Assembly (NCBI RefSeq): GCF_008086615.1
Contig: NZ_RXYB01000012.1
Location: 54,075 to 106,366, forward strand
Direction of reading: 5' to 3'
Source of the DNA: Acetobacterium tundrae
Lineage (GTDB): Bacteria > Bacillota > Clostridia > Eubacteriales > Eubacteriaceae
Length of the DNA stretch: 52,292 nucleotides
Shown here: positions 1 to 9,221 of the stretch, piece by piece
Numbering within the stretch: position 1 is the first letter of the stretch
How the letters are laid out: every line of letters begins with the position of its first letter
Program-made: the position numbers and the translations under genes
The notes under the pieces: model-generated
What the model was told of the DNA's origin: nothing
What the model saw: only the letters and a program-made list of their open reading frames with translations
The model's database searches: none

Positions 1-2
1 GT

Positions 3-236
3 TTAGTTGGCAAAATTGCCGGCCAGCGAATTAACACCAATCTGACAAACTGTATCCAATGCGGTCGGTGCAACGCAGCTTGTCCGATGTCCATCGATAT
101 AAAAAGTTCGGCTAAAAAGGGCAGCGAAGTTTCTGAGTTCCGTTGCGTGGGCTGTGGGCATTGTGTCGATAGTTGTCCCCAAAAAACGCTTGCCTATGCA
201 ACTCGTTTTTTAGAGAAAGAAAAATACCAGCCTTAA
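3..236 (+). CDS. 4Fe-4S ferredoxin-type protein, C-terminal part only
   Basis: The window opens inside this gene; only about 77 codons remain, ending with TAA at 234-236. The visible part holds two ferredoxin motifs, CIQCGRCNAACP and CVGCGHCVDSCP, each with C-x2-C-x2-C-x3-C-P spacing, so it should bind two [4Fe-4S] clusters and act in electron transfer. The first motif ends with CPMSIDI, as is common in polyferredoxins and in the C-terminal tail of membrane-bound NapH/NosR-like proteins. The N-terminal part lies outside the window, so membrane anchoring cannot be judged. The next gene is convergent. Confidence 0.8.
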   Translation, partial: LVGKIAGQRINTNLTNCIQCGRCNAACPMSIDIKSSAKKGSEVSEFRCVGCGHCVDSCPQKTLAYATRFLEKEKYQP

Positions 237-324
237 ATCAAAAGCATTGGAAGCCCTTGAGCTTTCGCTGATTCTCACTAAATATGAGTTGGAGATTCCG
301 AACCCGCGCCGCTTGCAACAAAGG

Positions 325-1410
325 TTAGTAGGGGGTGGCACCTTCAAAATCGCTGGTCAAAGTGTCGGTAACTCCTTTGACAACTGTCGAATTTTGAGTG
401 ATAATTCCCACATTACGATCATTATCGGTGCTGCTGGCGGTAAAATTTGTGCTGCCAAGGTAAACGGTGTCGTTATTGACTGAGATGGCTTTTGCTTGAA
501 TATAGATTGGAGCCCCATTTGGATACAAACTGACATTCACACCACCAGCCTTTAGGGTATTAAACCCATCGGTAAATTCGGGGGTATTGGTCATCGTGAA
601 ATTAACAGTCACACCCCGTTTAACGGCGGCGATAAGGGCGTTCTCTATCGGTGTACTGTCCAACTGCTCTGTTTCAATATAGAGTTTTGTGCCGGCACGG
701 GCAGACTCAATCAGTTGGGTAAATTGCTTTTCTGCGCCGGGGGACCAAACCAGCTCGGAACCGGAAGGGACATCACCGGTAACAGGAGCGATGGTGTTGT
801 TGCTGTAATCTGCTTCAAATGTCGTGGCAACACCGGTCACGGTGGCGGGATTATCGGTGATCACAATAAAATCCCTTAATACTGAATAATATTGAGCGAC
901 GAGATTGCAATTCATAATTGCAACTTTTTCATTGTCCACAACGATGCTTTTCTGATGCCACAAAACATCGGGCCAGGAATAAACAACATGGACACCGTTA
1001 GCAGTTAGATTGTCATAGGCCGGTTGATTCATGCCGACGGTACCGCCATCTGAAGCATTTGAATTAAAAAGAACCCGTACATCGACGCCTTTTTGCGCGG
1101 CGGCAATGAGGGCGGCTTCGGCATTTGCGTCGACCAATGAGTACATGGTCATATCGATGGTTTTAGTGGCCGATCCAATGAAGTCGTAGACGGGTTGATA
1201 GCCATCTTCAGGTAATTTGATTAAAGTATCCGAATGCGTTGCAGTCTTTGATTCTGTGGTTGAGGTGCTGCATCCGAATAAGGTCGCAGCCATAAAAACA
1301 CCTAAAAGAATTAACACAGCCCTAGTCATTTTCTTAGGGTGAGTGCTGTGCTGGCCAGATTGCGTCTTAAAAATACGCGTTTTGATAACTTTGTTTTTGT
1401 GGTCTTCCAT
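325..1410 (-). CDS. Phospholipase-D-like lipoprotein with one intact HKD motif
   Basis: 361 aa. Residues about 29-47 form a hydrophobic segment ending in the lipobox-like LFGC with Cys47, so this is probably an exported lipoprotein. Two PLD-like halves follow. The first has a full HxKxxxxD motif (WHQKSIVVD: His152, Lys154, Asp159). The equivalent site in the second half, IQAKAISVN, has Gln305 for His and Asn312 for Asp, so only Lys307 survives. PLD-family enzymes normally use two HKD histidines, so activity may need dimerisation or may be lost. The start is backed by a GAGGAG box 4-5 bases upstream, although Met28 would give a more usual signal-peptide length. Substrate (phospholipid, nucleic acid or other phosphodiester) cannot be assigned. 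Confidence 0.8.
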   Translation of the reverse strand: MEDHKNKVIKTRIFKTQSGQHSTHPKKMTRAVLILLGVFMAATLFGCSTSTTESKTATHSDTLIKLPEDGYQPVYDFIGSATKTIDMTMYSLVDANAEAALIAAAQKGVDVRVLFNSNASDGGTVGMNQPAYDNLTANGVHVVYSWPDVLWHQKSIVVDNEKVAIMNCNLVAQYYSVLRDFIVITDNPATVTGVATTFEADYSNNTIAPVTGDVPSGSELVWSPGAEKQFTQLIESARAGTKLYIETEQLDSTPIENALIAAVKRGVTVNFTMTNTPEFTDGFNTLKAGGVNVSLYPNGAPIYIQAKAISVNNDTVYLGSTNFTASSTDNDRNVGIITQNSTVVKGVTDTLTSDFEGATPY

Positions 1411-1635
1411 AATACTCCTCTTTTCTTTAAATTTTTACTTTTTGGATATTATCATAATAATATCGACAAAATTTGCGGATACTTTAATTGATCTTTCATT
1501 ACCAGCAATAAAATGATACAATATTTCCAGTCAAAAAGACTGCCTGGCGAGCCATCACCGGCATTTAACCTTAATGTTCATTGAGATATTAAAGGATAAA
1601 TAACGGGATCTGCCAGAATAAAGGAGCCATTAGCT

Positions 1636-2580
1636 ATGAAATTTTATTTCGCACCGATGGAAGGGTTGACCGGGTACATTTTTAGAAATGCTCATCATGC
1701 TTTTTTCAATAATATCGATAAATACTTTTCACCGTTTATTGTTGCAAATCAAAGTAAAAGTTTTAAAACCCGGGAATTAAATGATATTTTACCTGAAAAC
1801 AACCAGGGCCTGGTTTTGATTCCGCAATTGCTAACCAATAATGCAAAAGATTTTATTCAGACTTCAAATAAAATTAAAGTGATGGGCTATGATGAGATCA
1901 ATTTAAATTTGGGTTGTCCTTGCGGAACGGTCGTTTCAAAAAATAGAGGATCAGGATTCCTTTCAAAAAGAGCAGAACTTGACGCTTTTTTAGATGAAGT
2001 ATTTTCTCAAGCGACAATAAAAATCTCGCTAAAAACCAGAATTGGAAAAGACCAGCCTGAAGAATTTTATGACCTAATTGAAATATTTAACAAATACCCT
2101 TTAGAAGAGCTTATTATTCATCCAAGGATTCAAAAAGATTTTTACAAGAATAAGCCGAATATGAAAATTTTTAAGGAAGCTTTGGTTTTAAGTAAAAATC
2201 CTGTCTGTTATAATGGTGATATTTTTACAATAAAAGATTACCAGACGTTTTCGAATGATTTTCCTGATGTGGATACGTTAATGCTTGGCAGGGGCTTGTT
2301 AGCGCATCCCGGACTGAATAGTGATGTTAAAAGTAATGTTAAACTTGAAAAAAAATTACTAAAAGACTTTCATGATAAAATTTATGAAGATTATAAAAGT
2401 ATTCTCTGCGGAGAAAAGAATGTCTTGTTTAAAATGAAAGAATTGTGGTTTTATATGATTCCAGTATTTTCTGATCATGCAAAATATGCAAAAAAAATTA
2501 AGAAATCAAAAGGGTTTTATGATTATGATGAAGCGGTCTCAAGCCTATTCAAAGAGCAGAATATTTTATCAGAGAGCTAA
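1636..2580 (+). CDS. tRNA-dihydrouridine synthase
   Basis: 314 aa. Dus-family FMN enzyme that reduces uridine in tRNA D-loops with NAD(P)H. The protein opens with FAPMEGLTGYIFRN, the usual flavin-site start (APM-G-T), and has the NLGCPCGTVVSKNRGSG block, where Cys94 matches the catalytic acid cysteine of the N-x-GCP motif. Later LMLGRGLLAHPG fits the phosphate-binding GRG block. Length is typical for bacterial Dus proteins. A clear AAAGGAG box lies upstream of the ATG. The gene stands alone, followed by an unrelated membrane protein. Which Dus subgroup, and therefore which tRNA position, I cannot tell. Confidence 0.9.
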   Translation: MKFYFAPMEGLTGYIFRNAHHAFFNNIDKYFSPFIVANQSKSFKTRELNDILPENNQGLVLIPQLLTNNAKDFIQTSNKIKVMGYDEINLNLGCPCGTVVSKNRGSGFLSKRAELDAFLDEVFSQATIKISLKTRIGKDQPEEFYDLIEIFNKYPLEELIIHPRIQKDFYKNKPNMKIFKEALVLSKNPVCYNGDIFTIKDYQTFSNDFPDVDTLMLGRGLLAHPGLNSDVKSNVKLEKKLLKDFHDKIYEDYKSILCGEKNVLFKMKELWFYMIPVFSDHAKYAKKIKKSKGFYDYDEAVSSLFKEQNILSES

Positions 2581-2627
2581 AACGGTTATGAATGGTGGGT
2601 TAGTAGTAAAAGAAAGGGAAGGTTATT

Positions 2628-3206
2628 ATGATGTTTTTCCGTAATTTCAACGCTGAGCTTTGGGGGATATTTGTGGGCAACCTGTTGCTTTTATTTTGCT
2701 GCGTATTTTATCTGGCCTGGTGGGTTGTTACTTTTCGTCCCAATGCACCCGTTGGATCCGCTGGGGTGTGGTATATTACGGCGGCATTGATTATAGGCGT
2801 TGCTGCGATTGTTATTTTGTCTTGGGGGATTGCTACACTTTCAAAGCATTCTGAAAGCATACCGGTATGGTTGATTCTGGTGGGCGTTGCCGCGTTATTT
2901 GTAGTTTTGCTTTTGGTTACAACCATGATCTTTCAGCGGATTGTGACCTCGGAATTGCTGATCATACTGGTCTGGACCGGGTTGGAGTTGTCTGCGATCA
3001 CGGTGCTGTTTGGTACCGGGCGCTTTGGCCCGGAAACCGGGGTGATCCTCGCGGTGCTGGTAGGAATTGTCACCGTTGTCAGTTTGATTTGTTATGTCCT
3101 TTATTATCGTCTGGATGAAATTCTAAGTTACTGGATCGGGATGGTTCCCCTTACATTTTCCGGACTTTTTTGCGCAGTTTTTCTGGGTGTATTAGCATTT
3201 TTATAA
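2628..3206 (+). CDS. Integral membrane protein of unknown function
   Basis: 192 aa, almost entirely hydrophobic, with about six predicted transmembrane helices (roughly residues 12-32, 45-67, 80-103, 106-127, 133-156 and 168-190) joined by very short loops. There is no signal peptide cleavage site, catalytic motif or recognisable family signature. A GGGAAGG box precedes the start; the second ATG, three bases later, is equally possible. It lies 47 bases after the Dus gene on the same strand and could be co-transcribed with it, but the two have no obvious functional link. Function unknown. Confidence 0.65.
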   Translation: MMFFRNFNAELWGIFVGNLLLLFCCVFYLAWWVVTFRPNAPVGSAGVWYITAALIIGVAAIVILSWGIATLSKHSESIPVWLILVGVAALFVVLLLVTTMIFQRIVTSELLIILVWTGLELSAITVLFGTGRFGPETGVILAVLVGIVTVVSLICYVLYYRLDEILSYWIGMVPLTFSGLFCAVFLGVLAFL

Positions 3207-3322
3207 CTTGATCTTACCGCTGGTTAAGCATCTTCAGTTGTTGCCAGATATCGGATATCTTGCTGGCTGCTAAAAATTTCGCAATTGTTTACATAATCTT
3301 TCTCATCTAACTCTTAAACAAC

Positions 3323-3351
3323 TTGACAGTTATTCAGTATCACAATATAAT
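3323..3351 (+). promoter_or_regulatory. Consensus sigma-A promoter of the carboxylesterase gene
   Basis: TTGACA at 3323-3328 and TATAAT at 3346-3351 with a 17-base spacer. Both boxes match the consensus exactly. It drives the esterase-tetR pair and its -10 box overlaps the operator palindrome. Confidence 0.85.
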
Positions 3352-3385
3352 GAGCATATGATCAGTGAACATGTGCTCATTATAT
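3345..3385. promoter_or_regulatory. Tandem palindromic operator, probably for the TetR regulator at 4971
   Basis: The interval is a 41-base inverted repeat with 16-base arms (one mismatch inside the arms) and a 9-base centre. It also resolves into two shorter palindromes of the form TGA-N-CATRTG-N-TCA: TGAGCATATGATCA at 3351-3364 and TGAACATGTGCTCA at 3366-3379, centres 15 bases apart. It covers the -10 box and likely transcription start, the classic placement for a repressor. The obvious binder is the TetR protein encoded with the esterase; that link is inferred. Confidence 0.7.
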
Positions 3386-3417
3386 TTGAAAAAGAGTTGG
3401 AAAGGAATGATTAGATA

Positions 3418-4974
3418 ATGTCAATCACTTTAGTCAAAACCAGAGCAGGAATTATATCCGGCATGAAAAGTAATAATCCCGAGATATCTGTGTTCAAAGG
3501 CATCCCTTATGCCACACCTCCAGTAGGTGACCGACGCTGGAAGGAACCAAAACCACTCATTCCCTGGAACGGAGAAAGAAAAGCCATCCATTTCGGCAAT
3601 ATATGTGTCCAGGATCGTCCAGCGAAGAATGATTTCTTTGCCAAAGAATTTCCTTGTGAAGATCAACCGATGTGTGAGGACTGTCTATATTTAAATATTT
3701 GGACCCCTGCTGATACAGCGTCAGAAAAGCTCCCGGTAATGGTCTGGCTGCATGGAGGTCTTTTTGTACGCGGATACGGTCATAAGATTGAATTTGATGG
3801 AGAAGGCCTGGCGCAAAAGGGTGTGGTAATGGTTTCAATAAACTACCGCCTTGGCATTTTCGGTTATTTGGCTCATCCTGATCTTTCAAAGGAATCCTCA
3901 CAGGGAATCTCAGGTAACTATGGGTTAATGGATCAGTTGGCAGCCCTAAAATGGATTAATCATAATATTTCAGAGTTTGGCGGTGATCCCAATAATGTGA
4001 CAGTCTTTGGGCAATCAGCTGGCGCGATGTCGATACAGGCGCTTGTCGCTTCTCCGCTTGCTTCGGGACTGATATCAAAAGCTATTATGCAAAGTGGTGG
4101 TGGTATTCATATGCTTCTGGATTTTCCATCACTTGAATATGCTGAAAAAATTGGCTTAGAGTTTGCCTCGATGTTTCAGACCGCATCAGTGGAAGCGTTA
4201 AGACAAGTATCGGCTGAAGATCTTTTAGTAAAATCAAAAGTCTTTCATTCGCAAGAGCCAGCCGTCTTCCTACCAAATGTCGACGGATATATGATCCCGG
4301 AAGATGTCTCACTTGCTGAAATGAACGGAAATACCGCGGATATTTCTTACTTGATTGGCACGACCCATGATGATTTTCAAATGAAGCTTACTGAGGAAAA
4401 TTTCAGAAAGATTGCCGCCTTTTCGTATGGCGGGTATGCAGAAAAATATCTCCAACTGTTTGAGGATAGGGCAGGAAATCTTTCTGGGTTCAGCCATCAC
4501 GTTTCAGAGCGCATGACAGCCGCTGCAGTTGCTTGGGCTGAGATACAAAACACCTTGGGCCGAGTACCTGCTTATCTTTATCGTTTTGATCATAAATTGC
4601 CGGAGGAGGATCCCGACGGTTCCAATAAGAGCGAACCATCAGAGGCAACCAAGATTAGCGTTGATGGAATCAGAGAAGGAGATTATAGCGGTGCGTTTCA
4701 TACCAGCGAACTGGGGTATTTATTTAAAACTCTGTCACATGGCTGGAGGCCTTATGAAAAAGCGGATTACGAATTATCGGACCAAATAGCTCAATATTGG
4801 ACTAACTTTGCCAAAAATGGTAATCCGAATGGCAATGGTTTGGCTCAATGGAAGCCTTATACAAAAGAAAACCACTGCTTAATGACGCTTGATGTTGAAT
4901 CAAAAATGGAAAAAGTTAAAGAAAACGCTCGGGTTTCATTTTTGTGCGAATTCTTATCAGGTAAAATGAATTGA
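3418..4974 (+). CDS. Type B carboxylesterase
   Basis: 518 aa, full length for the carboxylesterase/para-nitrobenzyl esterase family (alpha/beta hydrolase). The sequence shows the family opening FKGIPYATPPVGDRRW, the disulfide-region motif EDCLYLNIW, the oxyanion block VWLHGG, the nucleophile elbow GQSAG with Ser200, and GAFHTSELGYLF near the C-terminus carrying the catalytic His. There is no signal peptide, so it should be cytoplasmic. It probably hydrolyses small carboxylic esters; the natural substrate is unknown. The gene has its own consensus promoter with a tandem operator and overlaps the downstream tetR by four bases, so it is very likely controlled by that regulator. Confidence 0.93.
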   Translation: MSITLVKTRAGIISGMKSNNPEISVFKGIPYATPPVGDRRWKEPKPLIPWNGERKAIHFGNICVQDRPAKNDFFAKEFPCEDQPMCEDCLYLNIWTPADTASEKLPVMVWLHGGLFVRGYGHKIEFDGEGLAQKGVVMVSINYRLGIFGYLAHPDLSKESSQGISGNYGLMDQLAALKWINHNISEFGGDPNNVTVFGQSAGAMSIQALVASPLASGLISKAIMQSGGGIHMLLDFPSLEYAEKIGLEFASMFQTASVEALRQVSAEDLLVKSKVFHSQEPAVFLPNVDGYMIPEDVSLAEMNGNTADISYLIGTTHDDFQMKLTEENFRKIAAFSYGGYAEKYLQLFEDRAGNLSGFSHHVSERMTAAAVAWAEIQNTLGRVPAYLYRFDHKLPEEDPDGSNKSEPSEATKISVDGIREGDYSGAFHTSELGYLFKTLSHGWRPYEKADYELSDQIAQYWTNFAKNGNPNGNGLAQWKPYTKENHCLMTLDVESKMEKVKENARVSFLCEFLSGKMN

Positions 4975-5552
4975 ATAAACGGGAACAACAGAGACTGGAT
5001 CGACGGCAACAAATCCTTGAATGCTGTCTGGATATGATCGTCAGCCGCGGTTATGAAGCGATGAAAACTCGCGATATCACTGAAAAACTGCATATCAGTA
5101 CGGGCCTTATTTTTAATTATTTTGGCTCAAAAGAAAAAATATTTGAAGAACTCGTCATGATGGGAGTAAATACCACCGAAAATATTTTAAGATCTAATGA
5201 AGAAATCACACAGCCGATTGAATATTTTGAAAAAATTACGGAAACCATTTTTGAAGGAATTCAGTCTTATTCAATGACGGCGAAGATGTTTTTACTAATG
5301 GCACAGGCAATCAATTCAGAGTCAACCCCGGAAAATGTGCGGAAAATAGCCTCACAGCTTAACGTAATAAATCCGCTGATTTCAATAATTAGCCATGGTC
5401 AGAAATTACATCAAATAAAGGAAGGTGATCCAGAGGCACTGGTAATGGCATATTGGGGAGCTGTTCAGGGAATCGCCGGAAATTATGCGAATGGACAAAA
5501 TCAGCATATGCCCAAGAGTGCTTGGATTGTCGACATTTTAAGAGCTTATTAG
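4971..5552 (+). CDS. TetR-family transcriptional regulator of the esterase pair
   Basis: 193 aa. The N-terminal 55 residues are a TetR helix-turn-helix domain (ILECCLDMIVSRGYEAMKTRDI, then ISTGLIFNYFGSKEKIFEEL); the remainder is a helical ligand/dimer domain. It starts with TTG, whose last two bases share the TGA stop of the esterase (TTGA overlap), so the two genes are translationally coupled. The inducer is plausibly a substrate or product of the esterase. The tandem palindrome over the esterase promoter is the likely binding site, which would make the pair autoregulated. Confidence 0.88.
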   Translation: MNKREQQRLDRRQQILECCLDMIVSRGYEAMKTRDITEKLHISTGLIFNYFGSKEKIFEELVMMGVNTTENILRSNEEITQPIEYFEKITETIFEGIQSYSMTAKMFLLMAQAINSESTPENVRKIASQLNVINPLISIISHGQKLHQIKEGDPEALVMAYWGAVQGIAGNYANGQNQHMPKSAWIVDILRAY

Positions 5553-5754
5553 TCCGATCGTCAATTATTTACCACTACCATTTTGCACCGGATGTTTGGA
5601 AAATAATAAAGCCGGTTAAATAAAAATTATTTTCGTTTAAAATACTAATGAAGTTTTAATAATTAATTGGGATAATGTCCGAGTAAATAAAGAATGACAC
5701 ACTGTTTGAGTGAAAGCTTGAATAGAATAAAATTAAAAGTAGAGGTGAGGAGAC

Positions 5755-6570
5755 ATGACACTTTATATCATGGCTGGAATAGTTATATTTTCGATTTATA
5801 TTCTGATGCTCCTTCCGGGCCGGATACCGAAGGATATTGATGATCAGCTTTGGATGAGTTATTATGCTCATCGGGGATTGCATAATAAGGATAAGTCGAT
5901 TCCTGAAAATTCCATGACCGCCTTTAAAAAAGCAGTGCAGGCCGGTTATGGCATTGAGATGGATTTAAATCTCACCGCAGATGGAAAAATTATAGTATTT
6001 CACGATGATAATTTGTTTCGACTATGCGGAGTGGATAAATTAATAACCGACTGTACCCTTGATGAACTAGAAAAATATAATCTTGAAAACACTGAAGAAA
6101 AAATACCCTTGTTTGAAGATGTACTTAGACTGGTGAATGGGCAGGTTCCCTTGATTGTGGAACTGAAAAGTACCAAGCATATCGAAGAACTGTGTTCAAA
6201 GACGGCTGAAATGCTTGATGAGTATAAGGGGCTGTACTGTGTGGAGTCCTTCCATCCTCTGATTGTCAGATGGTTTTATAAAAACCGTCCGGATGTGGTT
6301 CGGGGACAGCTTTCAGTCGGGCGAAAAAGCCTTAAGGATATTGATGTCAAATTGTGGCAATGGCTCTTAATCATTTCATTTGGTACAAATTTTGTCACAC
6401 GCCCCCATTTCATGGCCTTTTACCATGGCGATGCTCATCGCAAACTGGGCCTCAGCCTGTTTCATTTATTAACAGGGCGACTGGTGGGATGGACCGTTCA
6501 GGATACCGACGATATTGAATATTGCAAGAAGAAATTTGACGTGATCATCTTCGAGTATTTTGAGCCGTGA
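5755..6570 (+). CDS. Glycerophosphodiester phosphodiesterase, membrane anchored
   Basis: 271 aa. One N-terminal transmembrane helix (residues about 2-22) is followed by a GDPD domain. This domain hydrolyses glycerophosphodiesters to glycerol-3-phosphate and an alcohol. Diagnostic blocks are AHRGLHN with the first catalytic His, IPENSMTAF, the metal-binding EMDLNLTADGKIIVFHDD with the second His, and a C-terminal GWTVQD block. A strong GAGGTGAGGAG ribosome site precedes the ATG. It may recycle lipid head groups or teichoic-acid-type material at the membrane. It stands alone and ends at a bidirectional terminator. Confidence 0.92.
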   Translation: MTLYIMAGIVIFSIYILMLLPGRIPKDIDDQLWMSYYAHRGLHNKDKSIPENSMTAFKKAVQAGYGIEMDLNLTADGKIIVFHDDNLFRLCGVDKLITDCTLDELEKYNLENTEEKIPLFEDVLRLVNGQVPLIVELKSTKHIEELCSKTAEMLDEYKGLYCVESFHPLIVRWFYKNRPDVVRGQLSVGRKSLKDIDVKLWQWLLIISFGTNFVTRPHFMAFYHGDAHRKLGLSLFHLLTGRLVGWTVQDTDDIEYCKKKFDVIIFEYFEP

Positions 6571-6617
6571 AAAAAGCTTGTCGAGTAAAGATAATGTAAC
6601 GGTGTCGGTAACAACAT

Positions 6618-6663
6618 AAAAAAGAAGAAACCCTGTATTTTCACACGGTTCCTTCTTTTTTTT
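6618..6663. terminator. Bidirectional terminator between GDPD and DUF3786 genes
   Basis: A-rich arm AAAAAAGAAGAAACC pairs with GGTTCCTTCTTTTTT around a short loop. There are A and T runs on both sides, so it can serve both convergent genes. Confidence 0.8.
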
Positions 6664-6693
6664 ATCGAGACAATTTTATTTTCTGGCGGTGCT

Positions 6694-7338
6694 TTAATAC
6701 AGGGCATCTTTAATCTCGATACCGGCCGCTTCTGCCAGTCTCTGAACGCCTTCAACGGCGATTGTGACGGTGCTTTCGACATGGATAAAATCCGTCGCGC
6801 TGTCATCAAACAGAATATTGGCCTGAGCGGGAAATTCATCATCGCCATCCCAAAAAAGAAATTGCATCGGCATGCATTCAAAGGCTTTGATCTGACAGCC
6901 GGCATCGGAATGGGGGAGTTTGACACCGCCAAGGGCGATACATGCCATCGACAGCTTTTCGGTCTGGCCGGAAAAGATTTGGGCAAAAGGAACAAGAACA
7001 TGTTTTTCAAAAGCCGTTGTAAAGGGGGAAGCGCCTTTTAACTCTCTGAAGGGAACCCATTTATTCTTTAATACCGCCTGAGGCGATGCGTACCAGAGCA
7101 GCGTGTAAATAATTAATTGATTATTTCGATCCGCCGCTAGAAAATTTTCAAAAGAGATGATTTTCCCGGTTTCAGAATGGATCCCGAATTTTTGTCCGAA
7201 AAGGTTTAAGGTGAGGTATCCCTCCTCCTGTTTGATTTCCGGAAGTTTTTCAAGCAGCTGCTGGCGATCCATTTTCAGAAATTTCAGGCGCCAGGCCTCA
7301 CAGGCTTTTTCATAGTTGTTAGTTGTTTCAATCTCCAT
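6694..7338 (-). CDS. DUF3786 domain protein
   Basis: 214 aa soluble protein. The opening (NNYEKACEAWRLKFLK, then a short acidic segment and LTLNLFGQKFGIHSETG) and the later WVPFRELKGAS and FLFWDGDDEFPA blocks resemble the DUF3786 family of anaerobes, whose function is not established. There is no transmembrane segment and no clear metal motif. An AGGAG box lies 8 bases before the ATG. The gene is monocistronic and convergent with the GDPD gene. The family call rests on recalled resemblance and is moderate. Confidence 0.6.
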   Translation of the reverse strand: MEIETTNNYEKACEAWRLKFLKMDRQQLLEKLPEIKQEEGYLTLNLFGQKFGIHSETGKIISFENFLAADRNNQLIIYTLLWYASPQAVLKNKWVPFRELKGASPFTTAFEKHVLVPFAQIFSGQTEKLSMACIALGGVKLPHSDAGCQIKAFECMPMQFLFWDGDDEFPAQANILFDDSATDFIHVESTVTIAVEGVQRLAEAAGIEIKDALY

Positions 7339-7612
7339 ATATATGCTCCTAAAAAATAAATTTGGTGAGACTGGGTTGTTTCACCCTGTAGATATTTTAG
7401 TTTACCAGAGATATTGAATTCTTACAACTGATGATGCTTGCTTATCACAATAATATTTCAGAACATAATTCTTGTAATTAAACACATTTAATATTTATCG
7501 GTGTAACAAATATAAAACTATGATAGAATGTAAAATAACAAGTAATGGATTGTGAACGAAATATACCGTACTTTTATGATATTCAAAAACATCTAATTAA
7601 AGGAGGCGCATT

Positions 7613-9166
7613 TTGAAAATCAGTATTAATATGATTGAAAAGTATTTTTATAAACACATTCGTATGAAAACGATTAGAGCGGATGCTAATCTGACAATTG
7701 AGTCTTTTGAGGTAATTGATCTTACCAAGTGTTCGTTTGAAAAATCAAATTTGTATTTAATGAAAGCCAAAGAAATACCCGATGCTGAAGAAGTTCCCCC
7801 TGATGTGAATTTTCTTTGCTATAGTTTACCAGCAGATTTTGAACTAAAAAAATACCAACACATCAATCTGTTAATCCTTGAAGGTCTGAGTGAACAAAAG
7901 ATATTAAATAATGTTATCGCGATTTTTCACCAATACAATACCCTCGATGAACAGCTTAATTCATTAATATACCAAAATTTTTCTTTGCAGAAAATTATTG
8001 ATTTAGCCACGGAAATGGTGGAAATGCCCCTTAATGTGCTGGATTTGAATCATAATGTGCTGGCCATCAGTTCGCATATGGATGCTCAGAATGATCCGAT
8101 TTGGGAATCCATGAAAGCAGGGTCGGATACGTCCAATTATGATATGGTTTTAAAAGGAAAACCAAAGATGAGTGACATTATTCAGGCCCCCGGATCTTCG
8201 GTTGAGATGATCTCGAATATCAGCGGCCATTATATAAAGGTCACGATGCTTTCTAATAAGGGCCATGCCGTGGCAACTTTCGGCATGCATAAAACCAATG
8301 ACTTTGATAAACCCTTCGAAAAACATACCATTCAGATTTATGATTATGTTGCGGAAAAACTGAATCGCAATTTTAATCTTTTTTTCGAGTCAAAGACCGA
8401 CCGTGGATTATTGTATGAAGAATTTTTGCATGATCTGTTTAATCGCAAGTTAGAGAGTCAAAATGAAATTGAAGAGCTTTCATCAAAACTCGGTTTCAAC
8501 TTGGACACCAGATATATTATGGGACTGATTTCGGTCAGGGACAGTCAGATGAGAACAGATTATTATTTTACCATGATGGAATCTTTAGAAAGAAGCATTG
8601 CGGATTCAAAATGTATTGCCATGGATTCTTTTATTTACATCATTATTCCCATCGCAGATGATGTGTATTTGTCCAATGAAGGGCTGAATCGATTATCGGA
8701 ATTTATGACTATTCATAATTGTCTTTGTCTCTTCAGCCCGGTCTTTATATCCTTTGAGGAATTGTATAAAATTAACACCATGTTCAAAGTGGTTTTGACA
8801 TTTATTGATAATCAGGGCAGACATGATCGAATTTATCATTTTTATGAATTTGCCAGTCAATACAGCATGTGGCTGTTGGCGGAGAATATGCCCAACAATA
8901 TGATCACGCATCCGATGATTCAAAAGATCATCGATTATGATGAGCAACATCATTCCGATTATCTGGAAACCCTAAAGTGCTACTTTAGAAATGAAAGCAG
9001 CATCGTCACCACGGCGAATTTACTCCATATGCATCGTAATTCGCTATTGTATCGAATCAATCGAATTGAAAAGCTGCTGGGGGTCAGTCTGGATGACTGG
9101 AAACTAAAAGAGCAATTACTTTTTTTTATGATTTGCTTGGAAAACAGCGATGGTTTAAAAAAATAA
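7613..9166 (+). CDS. PucR/CdaR-type transcriptional regulator, likely controlling the glycyl radical operon
   Basis: 517 aa, TTG start behind a strong AAAGGAGG site. The C-terminal 50 residues contain the PucR-type helix-turn-helix (TTANLLHMHRNSLLYRINRI, followed by a KLLG..LDDW stretch), and a GGDEF-like/CdaR middle region is probable. The N-terminal 250 residues look like a sensory domain, but I cannot name its ligand. PucR proteins are usually activators that respond to the substrate of the neighbouring pathway. The gene lies just upstream of, and on the same strand as, the twin glycyl radical operon, separated by its own terminator, so it is the best candidate regulator. No transmembrane segment is seen. 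Confidence 0.82.
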   Translation: MKISINMIEKYFYKHIRMKTIRADANLTIESFEVIDLTKCSFEKSNLYLMKAKEIPDAEEVPPDVNFLCYSLPADFELKKYQHINLLILEGLSEQKILNNVIAIFHQYNTLDEQLNSLIYQNFSLQKIIDLATEMVEMPLNVLDLNHNVLAISSHMDAQNDPIWESMKAGSDTSNYDMVLKGKPKMSDIIQAPGSSVEMISNISGHYIKVTMLSNKGHAVATFGMHKTNDFDKPFEKHTIQIYDYVAEKLNRNFNLFFESKTDRGLLYEEFLHDLFNRKLESQNEIEELSSKLGFNLDTRYIMGLISVRDSQMRTDYYFTMMESLERSIADSKCIAMDSFIYIIIPIADDVYLSNEGLNRLSEFMTIHNCLCLFSPVFISFEELYKINTMFKVVLTFIDNQGRHDRIYHFYEFASQYSMWLLAENMPNNMITHPMIQKIIDYDEQHHSDYLETLKCYFRNESSIVTTANLLHMHRNSLLYRINRIEKLLGVSLDDWKLKEQLLFFMICLENSDGLKK

Positions 9167-9173
9167 TAATGGC

Positions 9174-9221
9174 AAAAAAGCCTGAGGAAATTTGCGTGAT
9201 GCTGATTTCCTCAGGCTTTTT
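9174..9221 (+). terminator. Intrinsic terminator after the PucR regulator
   Basis: AGCCTGAGGAAAT pairs perfectly with ATTTCCTCAGGCT and is followed by TTTTT. It separates the regulator from the glycyl radical operon, implying a separate promoter for that operon. Confidence 0.9.

Noticed and set aside
247-483. Plus-strand 78-codon frame
   Set aside because: Lies largely antisense to the phospholipase-D-like gene, has no ribosome site and no family resemblance.
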